Source of the DNA: Streptococcus mitis
GTDB lineage: Bacteria; Bacillota; Bacilli; Lactobacillales; Streptococcaceae
Length of the DNA stretch: 64,000 nucleotides
Assembly (NCBI RefSeq): GCF_001579045.1
Contig: NZ_KQ970265.1
Location: forward strand, 32,571-96,570
Reading direction: 5' to 3'
Below the pieces are notes generated by a model. That model saw nothing but the letters and a program-made list of their open reading frames with translations, had not been told where the DNA came from and did not search any database. Within the stretch, counting starts at the first letter, position 1. Every line of letters begins with the position of its first letter. The position numbers and the translations under genes are program-made. Shown one piece after another: positions 18,801 to 27,068 of this stretch.

Positions 18801-19442
18801 TTATAGCATGAGAATCATCAAAAAGCTGACTAAATTATTCAAAGCGTGGAGAGAAATACTGTAAAGAAGACCTTTTCGGCTTACATAAGCCAGACCCAAA
18901 CTCAATCCTAGACTAGCATAAACTAAAAACTGTTGCAAAGTTCCTGGAGAATGAATCAAGGCAAACAGAACACTGGATACCAGAAGAAAAATCAGAGTTT
19001 GTTTACTATTGTCCTGCTTAGGAAAGAGGTAGCGTGCCAGCATTCCTCTAAAAATAAGTTCTTCCGTCAGAGGAGCAAAAATAACGACCGCAAAGAATGA
19101 GAAAAGTGGCTGAGATAAGGTCAAGTCTGTCGCTATTTGTTGATTTACTGAAGGATCATCTGGCAAGAAAAACTGTACAACTAGAGATAAGAACCAAACC
19201 AAGGCAGGAAGCCAAATAAATCGGTTGAAGCCACTCTTCTCAATATGAACAGGACCTTTCTGGTACCATTTATAAATGACGTACACATATACTCCAGCCA
19301 AGGCCACATAGAGCAAGGTAGTAGCATAGGGTGAAGCGCCTAGTTTCAAAGCTTCTACAGCACCACTCTGAACGGTACCATAGATAACCAGAAAAGATAG
19401 AAAGGCTAGAAGAAACCATCCGAGGTTTTTAAGTAGTTTCAT
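18801..19442 (-). CDS. CPBP family intramembrane metalloprotease (Abi)
   Basis: Membrane protein of 213 residues with about six helices. All CPBP (CaaX protease / bacteriocin-processing) motifs are present: EELIFRG near residue 125, FALIH near 160, and HALNN near 200. Relatives process prenylated or peptide substrates or give bacteriocin self-immunity. It sits 9 bp behind an ABC-2 permease in a regulator/ABC operon, which favours an immunity or envelope role, but the substrate is unknown. Confidence 0.85.
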   Translation of the reverse strand: MKLLKNLGWFLLAFLSFLVIYGTVQSGAVEALKLGASPYATTLLYVALAGVYVYVIYKWYQKGPVHIEKSGFNRFIWLPALVWFLSLVVQFFLPDDPSVNQQIATDLTLSQPLFSFFAVVIFAPLTEELIFRGMLARYLFPKQDNSKQTLIFLLVSSVLFALIHSPGTLQQFLVYASLGLSLGLAYVSRKGLLYSISLHALNNLVSFLMILML

Positions 19443-19451
19443 ATAAATCTC

Positions 19452-20150
19452 CTATCTTGCTTTATAGCTGTTTTTCAATACAAAGAGGTTTGCTATTCCT
19501 AACACAAGTACCCAAGCAAGTAACATACCGATGTTAGAAAAAGATATTTCTCCACCTTTTTTATTTAAAAGATTTACAATAGGACCGATGAACGAATAAT
19601 CCAACACTTTTTGAGCCGTATCATTTTGAAGAGCAATCATAGGTAAAAAAGAGACAATTAACATAGGGAAGATACTATAAACTTGCGCTTTAGATTGAGT
19701 ATCTGACACCGCACCGATTAGAAGGTTGAGAAAAATAATACTAATAGTTGCTAGGAGCAAATAGATAACATAGGCAAATAAATAACCCGATACATCTACT
19801 TTAAGATAGACTGGTAGTAAAATCATTCCAAGCAACATAATCAACAAAGGGAGGACGAGCATACTAAGAGTATATTCTGTTGCTGTCACACCACTTAGAA
19901 TGAGTGATTTGAGATTTCGTTTTTCCTTATCTTCTGCCATCATAATCGATACCATATAACCACTTCCCATGCTCAAGACCATCGTCAAACTCGTAGAGAG
20001 GAGAAACATACTCAATTCTCCATTCTTATTCATGAATTCATTATATAGAACAGCAATACCAAAAGGCATCAATAAAGTCGCTAACAAAGTTGAATTGCTA
20101 ATAAGAACTTGCACTCTTAACCATAGTAGGGCATTTAATTTTCTAAACAT
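19452..20150 (-). CDS. ABC-2 type transporter permease
   Basis: Integral membrane protein, 232 residues, six predicted helices, starting MFRKLNALLWLRVQVLI. The stretch MVSIMMAEDKEKRNLKSLI resembles the coupling region of ABC-2 exporters. It overlaps the ATPase gene by 8 bp, so the two form one exporter. Substrate unknown. Confidence 0.85.
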   Translation of the reverse strand: MFRKLNALLWLRVQVLISNSTLLATLLMPFGIAVLYNEFMNKNGELSMFLLSTSLTMVLSMGSGYMVSIMMAEDKEKRNLKSLILSGVTATEYTLSMLVLPLLIMLLGMILLPVYLKVDVSGYLFAYVIYLLLATISIIFLNLLIGAVSDTQSKAQVYSIFPMLIVSFLPMIALQNDTAQKVLDYSFIGPIVNLLNKKGGEISFSNIGMLLAWVLVLGIANLFVLKNSYKAR

Positions 20151-20967
20151 CTAACTTTTCTCCTGTTAATCTGATAAAGATCTCTTCTAAAGTCGGCTCA
20201 CAAGAGTGAACCACCATCAAATCTGTCGTGTCTAAATGTGGCAATTCTTCAAATGGAACTATCTGTTCTCGTCCATCGTTATAAACCACATGTACTTTCT
20301 TATCCACATGATACTTCTGGATAATATCTTGTGGACTTCCATACTCTATTAAGTTTCCCTTATTTAAAAGAGATAAGCGATCACAAAGCAGAGTTGCTTC
20401 ATTCATATCATGCGTGGTCAGAAAGATCGTTGTCCCCGCCTGCTTTAATTCTTGAAGTAGGGTATGAATCATCTTAGATGTTGTAGGGTCTAAGCCACTG
20501 GTTGGCTCATCTAGAAAGAGAATCTTAGGAGCATTCAGAAGGGCACGAGCCAAGAACATTCGTTGTTTCATTCCTGTAGATAGTTTTTCTGCGATAATAT
20601 CTTTAGCATCTGCCAATCCAACCTGTTGGAGCACCTGATTTACTCTATCTGACTTGAGACCATATAACTTAGCATAGATGAGAAGATTTTTATAAAGACT
20701 CATCTTTTCATAAAAACCACTGCCATCACTAACAATACCAATTTGTTCCAAATCATTTGAGGTTAAATCTTGAGAATTCTTGCCTAACAAAACTGTTTTA
20801 CCTTGATCTGCAGCCAACTGACCTGTCAAGACATTGATCATGGTTGTTTTACCTGAGCCAGAAGGGCCAAGAAAACCAAAGATTTCACCTTCCTTAATCT
20901 CAAAAGAAATCTGGTGAAGAGCTTTTTTGCTCCCAAAACTTTTGCTTACATTTTCAACACGAATCAT
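20143..20967 (-). CDS. ABC transporter ATP-binding protein
   Basis: Cytosolic ATPase, 274 residues. Walker A GPSGSGKTT (about 34-42), signature LSTGMKQRM, Walker B ILFLDEP and the H-loop TTHD are intact. The C-terminal 60 residues form the DUF4162-like extension seen in drug and lantibiotic export ATPases. It energises the ABC-2 permease whose gene overlaps its 3' end. Confidence 0.92.
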   Translation of the reverse strand: MIRVENVSKSFGSKKALHQISFEIKEGEIFGFLGPSGSGKTTMINVLTGQLAADQGKTVLLGKNSQDLTSNDLEQIGIVSDGSGFYEKMSLYKNLLIYAKLYGLKSDRVNQVLQQVGLADAKDIIAEKLSTGMKQRMFLARALLNAPKILFLDEPTSGLDPTTSKMIHTLLQELKQAGTTIFLTTHDMNEATLLCDRLSLLNKGNLIEYGSPQDIIQKYHVDKKVHVVYNDGREQIVPFEELPHLDTTDLMVVHSCEPTLEEIFIRLTGEKLDV

Positions 20968-20977
20968 AGAAACTCCT

Positions 20978-21718
20978 TTATTTGAAATAGCGTTTTACCA
21001 TAGGTAACTGCATCACGTTGATATAAACATGGATGGCTCCGACAAGCAAGAAAGCTAGTAACTGAATCTCACCTGTCAAGAAAGAAATGATAATAATAAA
21101 GACATATAAGACTGGTAAGACATATTGGTGTAATTGGAATAAAATTCGAAAACTCTGTTCCAAATTAGCTTGTCGCTCTCCTTCATCATAAGAATTGATA
21201 TAATCTAAGACATCCTTGGGTGTAGAGAAAAGAGACAAATCAAACTGACGAACAATCGCAATTGTTTTAGAAAGAGATTTTTGAGCGGATAAGAATAGCA
21301 CAAAGGCTAAGAAAGAGAGGGAAAATGTTTGGTGGCCTGTATGCAATATAACCACTTCATTTAATGAGAGGAAAATAGACAATGAAATCGCTACACTTGT
21401 AATATTAAAGGCAATGGTTCCAAACTCGAGATTCCGATACATTTGCACATAATAGGTTTCATTCAGATCATCATCCATTTCCTCTTGGTACAAGGAATGA
21501 AATTTTCTGCTTTTCTTTAGGAAATTGAAAGTCAAAAGAACGCTAATAAAACCTAACAGTAAACAAATAGTTGATATCCAGGGTATCAAGACTTTTACAT
21601 CTAAAATAATTTCGTAGGATTCGGCACCAGCTTTAAACATCCCTACAAACACGCCGAAGAAAGCTCCCAAGACAATAGACATTAAAAATAACAATCCACG
21701 TTTCTTTTTCATATTCAA
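20978..21718 (-). CDS. Membrane protein of DUF3169 type
   Basis: Protein of 246 residues with six predicted helices in three pairs (about 8-30, 43-65, 100-120, 130-150, 198-215, 220-240). A charged linker carries SLYQEEMDDDLNETYY. I recognise it as DUF3169-like, a family often found beside XRE regulators and ABC exporters. No activity is known. It lies 10 bp upstream of the ATPase gene in the operon. Confidence 0.7.
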   Translation of the reverse strand: MNMKKKRGLLFLMSIVLGAFFGVFVGMFKAGAESYEIILDVKVLIPWISTICLLLGFISVLLTFNFLKKSRKFHSLYQEEMDDDLNETYYVQMYRNLEFGTIAFNITSVAISLSIFLSLNEVVILHTGHQTFSLSFLAFVLFLSAQKSLSKTIAIVRQFDLSLFSTPKDVLDYINSYDEGERQANLEQSFRILFQLHQYVLPVLYVFIIIISFLTGEIQLLAFLLVGAIHVYINVMQLPMVKRYFK

Positions 21719-21730
21719 CCTCTCTCTAAA

Positions 21731-22087
21731 CTAAACCAATCCAACTAACCACTGACCAAAGACTTTACCTGATTCATAAATTACTGTCAAACCTTCTGTT
21801 CCAAGTGATACTAAAATCAAACAAACAGCAAACAAGAGAATAGCTTGGTTTCTTGCTTTTTTCGCCCCTTCTCCTAAAGGGTCTCTCCCAAGCCAACCTG
21901 CTAGATAAGCATATAGGATGACTGTTAAAATCCCAAACTCTGTTGACCAAAGAAACAGCAAAATGGCTACCAAACGGATGACGTTAGTCTTGATATTAAA
22001 ATAATTTCCTAAACCTGCACAGACACCTGCAAGTTCTTTTTGTTCTGTATCTACTTGAAATCCTGCTAAAAACTCTTTCATATTCAT
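21731..22087 (-). CDS. PspC domain protein
   Basis: A 118-residue protein. The PspC domain is seen at about residues 14-62 (ELAGVCAGLGNYFNIKTNVIRLVAILLFL), followed by a helix and GWLGRDPLGE, then a second membrane segment (about 82-100). PspC-domain proteins sense or report envelope stress. Its ATG overlaps the stop of the 66-residue gene upstream (22084-22087), showing tight coupling. Confidence 0.82.
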   Translation of the reverse strand: MNMKEFLAGFQVDTEQKELAGVCAGLGNYFNIKTNVIRLVAILLFLWSTEFGILTVILYAYLAGWLGRDPLGEGAKKARNQAILLFAVCLILVSLGTEGLTVIYESGKVFGQWLVGLV

Positions 22088-22284
22088 TCTCCTTTTTCAC
22101 TTGCTAAATTGTTTGCTTTCTTTTCAATCCAGTCAACGACTGGGATAAGAGCAAAGTAGGCCCAAATAAATTGGTCACTCTGATAGGGACTAAACCAGCC
22201 TAAGTCTATCCCAATCAGTAGAAATACACTGACTAATAGAGCTATGGCAACTACATAATAAATTACTTTATACTTGTTCATCAC
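22084..22284 (-). CDS. Small membrane protein, unknown function
   Basis: A 66-residue protein with two helices (about 7-27 and 38-52) and a charged C-terminus (EKKANNLASEKGE). It overlaps the XRE regulator gene by 4 bp and the PspC gene by 4 bp. This kind of small protein commonly sits between an XRE regulator and its membrane effectors. No family is assigned. Confidence 0.72.
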   Translation of the reverse strand: MMNKYKVIYYVVAIALLVSVFLLIGIDLGWFSPYQSDQFIWAYFALIPVVDWIEKKANNLASEKGE

Positions 22285-22484
22285 TCATCCTCCTCTAAGC
22301 GAAATACCGATTCGACTGTTTCGTTGAAAATTTGAGATATTTTCAGGGCAATGATAATGGACGGGGTGTACTCATCCCGTTCTAGTAGGCTAACGGTCTG
22401 TCTGGAAACCCCTGCCAGCTTGGCTAGGTCGGTTTGATTGAGACCATCGCGAGCCCGCAGCTCTTTTAGACGATTTTTAAGCAT
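22281..22484 (-). CDS. XRE family transcriptional regulator
   Basis: A 67-residue single-domain regulator of the YozG/short XRE type. The helix-turn-helix LNQTDLAKLAGVSRQTVSLLE is clear. I chose the ATG at 22482-22484, which follows AAAGGAGAAAGGA; a longer upstream frame lacks a site and runs through the promoter. It is the first gene of the operon reaching to 18553. A perfect 10-bp inverted repeat over its own -35 suggests autorepression. Confidence 0.88.
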   Translation of the reverse strand: MLKNRLKELRARDGLNQTDLAKLAGVSRQTVSLLERDEYTPSIIIALKISQIFNETVESVFRLEEDE

Positions 22485-22514
22485 TCCTTTCTCCTTTTCT
22501 CTTAACTTGATTAT

Positions 22515-22559
22515 ATTGTAACACATCTTTTTCTTTTTGACAAGCATATTTGTCAAAAA
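22515..22559 (-). promoter_or_regulatory. XRE operon promoter with palindromic operator
   Basis: On the minus strand TTGTCA (22538-22543), 17 bp, TACAAT (22515-22520) with TGT before the -10. The -35 lies in a perfect inverted repeat: TTTTTGACAA (22534-22543), 6 bp, TTGTCAAAAA (22550-22559). A further ATGACAAAAA half-site lies at about 22569-22578. This is the expected binding site of the downstream XRE protein. Confidence 0.75.
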
Positions 22560-22592
22560 GTTTATGATTTTTGTCATTTTGCAAAAGAAAAA

Positions 22593-22622
22593 GGTCAGGA
22601 ATAAGATCCTGACCAGTTTTTC
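22593..22622 (-). terminator. hisS terminator
   Basis: GGTCAGGA / TCCTGACC stem (22593-22614) with a six-base loop; on the minus strand it is followed by TTTTTCTTTT. Confidence 0.8.
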
Positions 22623-22627
22623 TACTA

Positions 22628-23908
22628 TTAAAAGCCTAATTTTTCAAAGATTTCTGAGAAGTTTTGGCTGATTGTCTCAAGTGACACTTGCACTTCTTCT
22701 CGGGTTTGGTTGTTCTTGACCGTCACTTGTCCGCTTTCGACTTCGCTCTCACCTAGAGTGATGAGGGTCTTAGCCGCAAAGACATCGGCTGACTTGAACT
22801 GAGCTTTGAGCTTACGGTTGAGGTAATCACGCTCTGCTTTGAATCCTTGTTGGCGAAGAGCCTGTACCAATTCCAAGGCCTTGGCATTTGCTCCTTGACC
22901 CAAGACTGCGATATAGACATCTAGGGTGTTTTCGATAGGGAGGGCCACACCTTGCTTTTCAAGAATGAGAAGCAGGCGCTCTACACCAAGTCCAAAACCA
23001 AAGCCAGCAGTTTCAGGACCACCAAAGTAGGCAACCAAACCATCGTAACGACCACCCGCACAGACGGTCAAGTCATTGCCCTCAATCTCAGTGATAAACT
23101 CGAAAATCGTGTGGTTGTAGTAGTCCAGACCACGCACCATATTGGTATCGATGATGTAGTCTACTCCAAGATTTTCCAACATCTGACGGACAGCATCAAA
23201 ATGAGCTTGGCTTTCTTCATCAAGGAAGTCCAAGATAGAAGGCGCATTTTCCACTGCTACCTTGTCTTCTTTTTCCTTAGAGTCCAAGACACGGAGAGGA
23301 TTTTCCTCCAAACGACGTTGGCTATCCTTAGATAAACTCTCCTTGAGTGGTGTCAAATAGTCAATCAAGGCTTGACGGTAGGCCGCACGGCTCTCAGGAT
23401 TTCCAAGAGTGTTAAGATGTAATTTGACACCTTGGATGCCGATTTCTTTCAAGAAATGGGCTGCCATTGCAATCGTTTCCACATCGGTAGCTGGATTGCT
23501 AGAGCCAAAACACTCAACACCAATCTGGTGGAACTGGCGCAAACGTCCTGCCTGTGGACGCTCGTAGCGGAACATAGGGCCCATGTAGTAGAACTTACTT
23601 GGCTTTTGCACTTCTGGGGCAAAGAGTTTATTTTCCACATAAGAACGGACAACTGGCGCAGTTCCTTCTGGACGGAGGGTGATATGACGGTCACCCTTGT
23701 CATAGAAGTCGTACATTTCCTTGGTCACGATATCGGTCGTATCTCCGACAGAGCGACTGATAACCTCGTAATGCTCGAAAATAGGCGTACGCACTTCCGC
23801 ATAGTTATAGCGCTTGAAAATCTCACGGGCAAAGCCCTCAACATACTGCCACTTGGCAGACTCAGCAGGCAAGATATCCTGCGTTCCTTTTGGTTTTTGT
23901 AATTTCAT
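22628..23908 (-). CDS. hisS: Histidyl-tRNA synthetase
   Basis: Class II synthetase for tRNA-His, 426 residues, the normal bacterial length. Motif 1 region [11 protein letters not shown] near 38, motif 2 [16 protein letters not shown] near 112, the His-specific motif GGRYDGL near 284, and motif 3 [11 protein letters not shown] near 300, then the anticodon-binding domain (about 330-426). Promoter unclear; its upstream 80 bp holds no T-box. A BOX element lies upstream, between hisS and the MFS gene. Confidence 0.97.
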   Translation of the reverse strand: MKLQKPKGTQDILPAESAKWQYVEGFAREIFKRYNYAEVRTPIFEHYEVISRSVGDTTDIVTKEMYDFYDKGDRHITLRPEGTAPVVRSYVENKLFAPEVQKPSKFYYMGPMFRYERPQAGRLRQFHQIGVECFGSSNPATDVETIAMAAHFLKEIGIQGVKLHLNTLGNPESRAAYRQALIDYLTPLKESLSKDSQRRLEENPLRVLDSKEKEDKVAVENAPSILDFLDEESQAHFDAVRQMLENLGVDYIIDTNMVRGLDYYNHTIFEFITEIEGNDLTVCAGGRYDGLVAYFGGPETAGFGFGLGVERLLLILEKQGVALPIENTLDVYIAVLGQGANAKALELVQALRQQGFKAERDYLNRKLKAQFKSADVFAAKTLITLGESEVESGQVTVKNNQTREEVQVSLETISQNFSEIFEKLGF

Positions 23909-23988
23909 AGGGTGTCCTCTTTAAACTTAATAGTCTTATTTTACCATAAATAAAGGGATTAAAACAGTAAGAAAAAAATTAGGATTTA

Positions 23989-24140
23989 TACTCAATGAAA
24001 ATCAAAAAGCAAACTAGGAAGTTAGCCGCAGGTTGCTCAAAACAATGTTTTGAGGTTGTGGATAGAACTGACGAAGTCAGTAACCATATCTACGGTAAGA
24101 CGACACTGACGTGGTTTGAAGAGATTTTCGAAGAGTATTA
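23989..24140 (-). repeat. BOX element (A-B-C, one boxB)
   Basis: Termini TACTCAATGAAAATCAAA (left) and GATTTTCGAAGAGTATTA (right). One boxB unit is present (TTGAGGTTGTGGATAGAACTG and GACGAAGTCAGTAACC). It reads boxA to boxC on the minus strand. Its last three bases TTA (24138-24140) are the complement of the TAA stop codon of the MFS gene. Confidence 0.92.
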
Positions 24141-25385
24141 GATATCATTTTTAAGATTAAGAACTGTCAAAAGAATAGCCAGCAAGGAGAGACCAACAAA
24201 TAGCATCCAAGTCAACTGTATATTCCATACAGCTATAAGTGAAAAACAAGCTGTTCCCACAGGTATGGATAAGGTAAACAATAAACCTAAAAAATTACTG
24301 GTACGAGCTAGAACCTCTGGAGCTAGATTTTTCAGGAGTAAGGCACTAATCTTTGGTTGAACTTTACCAGACACATACAGAGTTGAACAGAGAAATAGTA
24401 AACCAAGTACGACTTGATTGAATAAATTAGCTAGACCAACTAGACTGAGTCCTACGGTCACCCACATCATCAATCTAGGCAAGGACTGCTTCCCAAAATA
24501 ATCATTGCCCGTAAGGCTACTGATGATGATTGCTAACAAAGCACAGAATTGACTGATAAATAATGCCTCTGTGTAAGAAAAGTCCAAAAGAGAATGGCTC
24601 AAAAAGAAGATGTTATAGATGCTTCCTAAAGCGCCTCCCAAGGCATTGATAAGCAAGACAGCAAAGAGCATGAAGCCAAAGTTTTTCTGTCCACCTTTAA
24701 GAAAAACGAGACGTAAATTTCGATAAATCGTTAGGAACTGCTCTTTGATCGGAAGCTTCTCATTTTTTAGAATTTCACCATCAGCAGATGACATTGACAG
24801 GCTCAATTTGCTTTTTCCCAAAAAGAGGATGACGGCTGATACTAGGAAGAAACAGGCATTGATTCCCGCAACGAGAGAAAAATTATTGACCGATAGCCCT
24901 AAGAGCCAAACTCCGAAAGCTTGACCACCAATAGCTGAAATATAGGTGATGAACTGAGAAAAAGAGTAAGCTTCCATCAGATCTGACTCTGCTACCTTTT
25001 CTTTAACAAGAGGCATTCGCAAGCCACCAGCAAAATCACTGGCTACATCACTAATGACATTGATGAGGCAAAGGGTCGAAAAGGCAAAGAAACTAGCTTG
25101 CTGGACAACTAAAGCTGCTAGAAAAAATAAAATCGCCTGAAACAAACCACTATAGACCATCCATTTGACCTTATCCCTCGTGTAATCTGCTCGAATCCCT
25201 ACAAAAACTGTAAAGAAAGTCGGAAGAATCATGACAATATTCGCCATAGCAACCGCAAAAGATGCTTGTGGCAGGGTCGATGCATAGACGATAAAGACCA
25301 GATTGAAAATCGAAGCACCAAAAGCATTGAAGAATCGTGACAAAGTTAAGATTCGATAAGCTTGATTTCTAAACAATAGTTTCAT
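24138..25385 (-). CDS. MFS transporter, putative exporter
   Basis: Major facilitator superfamily protein, 415 residues, 12 predicted helices, with the motif GIRADYTRDKVKW in the 2-3 loop and a central cytosolic loop near 190-215. The Cys/Ser-rich helices and lack of a sugar signature fit drug or peptide exporters such as the MefE/MdtG types, but the substrate is unknown. It is flanked by two BOX elements in its own orientation: one forms most of its 5' leader, the other supplies its stop codon. GGGAG precedes the ATG. Confidence 0.85.
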   Translation of the reverse strand: MKLLFRNQAYRILTLSRFFNAFGASIFNLVFIVYASTLPQASFAVAMANIVMILPTFFTVFVGIRADYTRDKVKWMVYSGLFQAILFFLAALVVQQASFFAFSTLCLINVISDVASDFAGGLRMPLVKEKVAESDLMEAYSFSQFITYISAIGGQAFGVWLLGLSVNNFSLVAGINACFFLVSAVILFLGKSKLSLSMSSADGEILKNEKLPIKEQFLTIYRNLRLVFLKGGQKNFGFMLFAVLLINALGGALGSIYNIFFLSHSLLDFSYTEALFISQFCALLAIIISSLTGNDYFGKQSLPRLMMWVTVGLSLVGLANLFNQVVLGLLFLCSTLYVSGKVQPKISALLLKNLAPEVLARTSNFLGLLFTLSIPVGTACFSLIAVWNIQLTWMLFVGLSLLAILLTVLNLKNDI

Positions 25386-25408
25386 AGATAATCTCCCTTC
25401 TTGTTCGA

Positions 25409-25513
25409 ATACTCAATGAAAATCAAAGAGCAAACTAGGAAGCTAGCCGAAGGCTGTACTTGAGTACGGCAAGGTGAAGCTGACGTGGTTTGAATTTGAT
25501 TTTCGAAGAGTAG
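25409..25513 (-). repeat. BOX element (A-C) in the MFS gene leader
   Basis: Termini TACTCAATGAAAATCAAAG and GATTTTCGAAGAGTA; no boxB. It reads boxA to boxC in the sense of the MFS gene, ends 24 bp before its start codon and lies downstream of the likely promoter at 25538-25543. Confidence 0.92.
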
Positions 25514-25537
25514 AAGTTTTATGTGAAGTATGACTAT

Positions 25538-25546
25538 AGTATAGCA
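25538..25546 (-). promoter_or_regulatory. Candidate promoter of the MFS gene
   Basis: On the minus strand TGC precedes TATACT (25538-25543), an extended -10. The -35 is poor. If used, the whole BOX at 25409-25513 is in the 5' untranslated RNA. Confidence 0.45.
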
Positions 25547-25606
25547 CTTAGAAATTTTAGAGGAAAAACTTTTGAATATATGCAACAAATAAAATGAGCA
25601 AAAAGA

Positions 25607-25657
25607 AACGATAGAATTTCTCCAGTGATACGAGAGAGCCCAACAGTTCTATCGCTT
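25607..25657 (-). terminator. Weak hairpin after rgg
   Basis: On the minus strand AAGCGATAGAA and TTCTATCGTT can pair over a loop of about 30 nt and are followed by TTCTTTTTG. The long loop makes efficiency uncertain. Confidence 0.4.
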
Positions 25658-25691
25658 AAAATTTCAAATGATTTTCTTAGTTTGCAGATAT

Positions 25692-26543
25692 TCAACAATC
25701 GGAGGTTTTTCTGTAGTATTCAGCAGATTTGTTGCAGCCAAGCATCTCAAAAATACGGACAGCATCCTCCATCTTTTTCTGTCCTTCCTTGACTCTACCT
25801 TGCTTGCTATCAAGGAGACCTTCCGCCCACAGATAAACAATCCGGAAATAGGTCTCATTTTCCTTGTAGAAATGCTCTTCGATAACACGTTTAAAATAAG
25901 AGGCATTGGTAAATTCTTCACACTCAATGCTGGCTAAAAAACCATTCAATAGTATAGTGTGAAAAAGGTTTCGATTACCAGACATTTCCATTAGAAAATC
26001 AGATTTTCGTACCATCTCTCTAACATACCTAGTGAAAAGAGAAACAGATAGAAATGGTGAACTGACTGAAAATAAATTGAGTTCATAGATTCCCCAGATC
26101 TCGGTAGAAAACAGATAGTCATGAAGGACTTTCCCCTCCTCTGCCGTTAACTCTACCCTTTCGTCCATGCTCTTCATATAAGACTTTATAAGAATGGCAT
26201 TTAGAATATGTTTCTGTTTGTTTTGAGAATGGGCATGCTTTTGATACTCCCTGCGATACAAGTCCTCAAGAGGTGCTATATTCTTTGGATCCAAGACATC
26301 TATGATTTCTTTTCTCAACTCAGAATCTGTATCATACTGAAAACCTCTCGCCAGAAAGAGGATTTCCTCCACACTGGCAGATATGTTTTCTAGGGCAAAT
26401 AGAAACTTTTCCACCGAAAGCTCACTCTGACCTGTTTCAAAGCGAGATAACATAGACGGCGAAAATTGTCCTCCAGTTGCTTGTCTCAGCGAGATATTTC
26501 TTGACTCTCGTAATTGTCTAAAGACTTTTCCAATCTGCTCCAT
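25692..26543 (-). CDS. Rgg/GadR/MutR family transcriptional regulator
   Basis: Protein of 283 residues with an N-terminal XRE-type helix-turn-helix (about 5-60; LRQATGGQFSPSMLSRFETGQSE) and an all-helical TPR-like C-terminal domain (about 65-283), the RRNPP-type peptide-sensing layout. Rgg proteins bind short secreted peptides in many streptococci. No peptide gene of the SHP type is visible next to it; the nearest SHP-like frame is at 56098. GGGGAAGCCT precedes the ATG. The adjacent BOX-MFS unit on the same strand may be its target. Confidence 0.88.
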   Translation of the reverse strand: MEQIGKVFRQLRESRNISLRQATGGQFSPSMLSRFETGQSELSVEKFLFALENISASVEEILFLARGFQYDTDSELRKEIIDVLDPKNIAPLEDLYRREYQKHAHSQNKQKHILNAILIKSYMKSMDERVELTAEEGKVLHDYLFSTEIWGIYELNLFSVSSPFLSVSLFTRYVREMVRKSDFLMEMSGNRNLFHTILLNGFLASIECEEFTNASYFKRVIEEHFYKENETYFRIVYLWAEGLLDSKQGRVKEGQKKMEDAVRIFEMLGCNKSAEYYRKTSDC

Positions 26544-26666
26544 AGGCTTCCCCTTGATTCAGTATTTTCTTCATTTTATCATATTTTTCAGAAAATTCAT
26601 CAAAAACTTGCCAAATTGTCAGAATTATGAGAAAATAGAGGATATTTATCACGTGGAGGGACTGTA

Positions 26667-27008
26667 ATGAGAGAGGATATCAAAATCAATGACCGTGCTT
26701 TGGCCTTGCAAGACCAAATTATCGAAAAACTAGAGAAGGTTTTTGATACAGATGTGGAATTGGATGTTTACAATCTAGGGCTGATCTATGAAATCAATCT
26801 GGACGAAACAGGTCTCTGCAAGATTGTCATGACCTTCACCGACACTGCCTGCGATTGTGCCGAAAGCCTGCCTATCGAAATCGTTGCAGGTCTGAAACAA
26901 ATTGATGGTATCGAAGATGTCAAGGTTGAAGTTACCTGGTCGCCTGCCTGGAAGATCACACGAATCAGTCGCTACGGCCGTATTGCCCTTGGACTGCCAC
27001 CTCGTTAA
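26667..27008 (+). CDS. MIP18/DUF59 iron-sulfur assembly factor
   Basis: A 113-residue protein of the MIP18 (PaaD/SufT-like) family implicated in Fe-S cluster assembly or maturation. The family core VYNLGLIYEI, then FTDTACDCAESLP with the conserved cysteine region, and VEVTWSPAW are visible. GGAGGGACTG precedes the ATG. It is monocistronic and converges on ilvD, whose product is an Fe-S enzyme, though the shared location does not prove a link. Confidence 0.88.
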   Translation: MREDIKINDRALALQDQIIEKLEKVFDTDVELDVYNLGLIYEINLDETGLCKIVMTFTDTACDCAESLPIEIVAGLKQIDGIEDVKVEVTWSPAWKITRISRYGRIALGLPPR

Positions 27009-27032
27009 GCAGGTAAATTACTTTTGAAGATG

Positions 27033-27065
27033 AAAAAAAGCAAGCCCAAGTTGGCTTGCTTTTTG
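27033..27065. terminator. Bidirectional terminator between MIP18 gene and ilvD
   Basis: AGCAAGCC (27039-27046) / GGCTTGCT (27053-27060) stem, with an A run on the left and a T run on the right. Confidence 0.85.
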
Positions 27066-27068
27066 AGT

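Noticed and set aside
23432-23902. 156-codon open frame on the plus strand inside hisS
   Set aside because: Antisense to hisS, no promoter or ribosome binding site, no recognisable product.
25561-25691. SHP peptide gene next to rgg
   Set aside because: No short frame with a basic start and hydrophobic end was found here.
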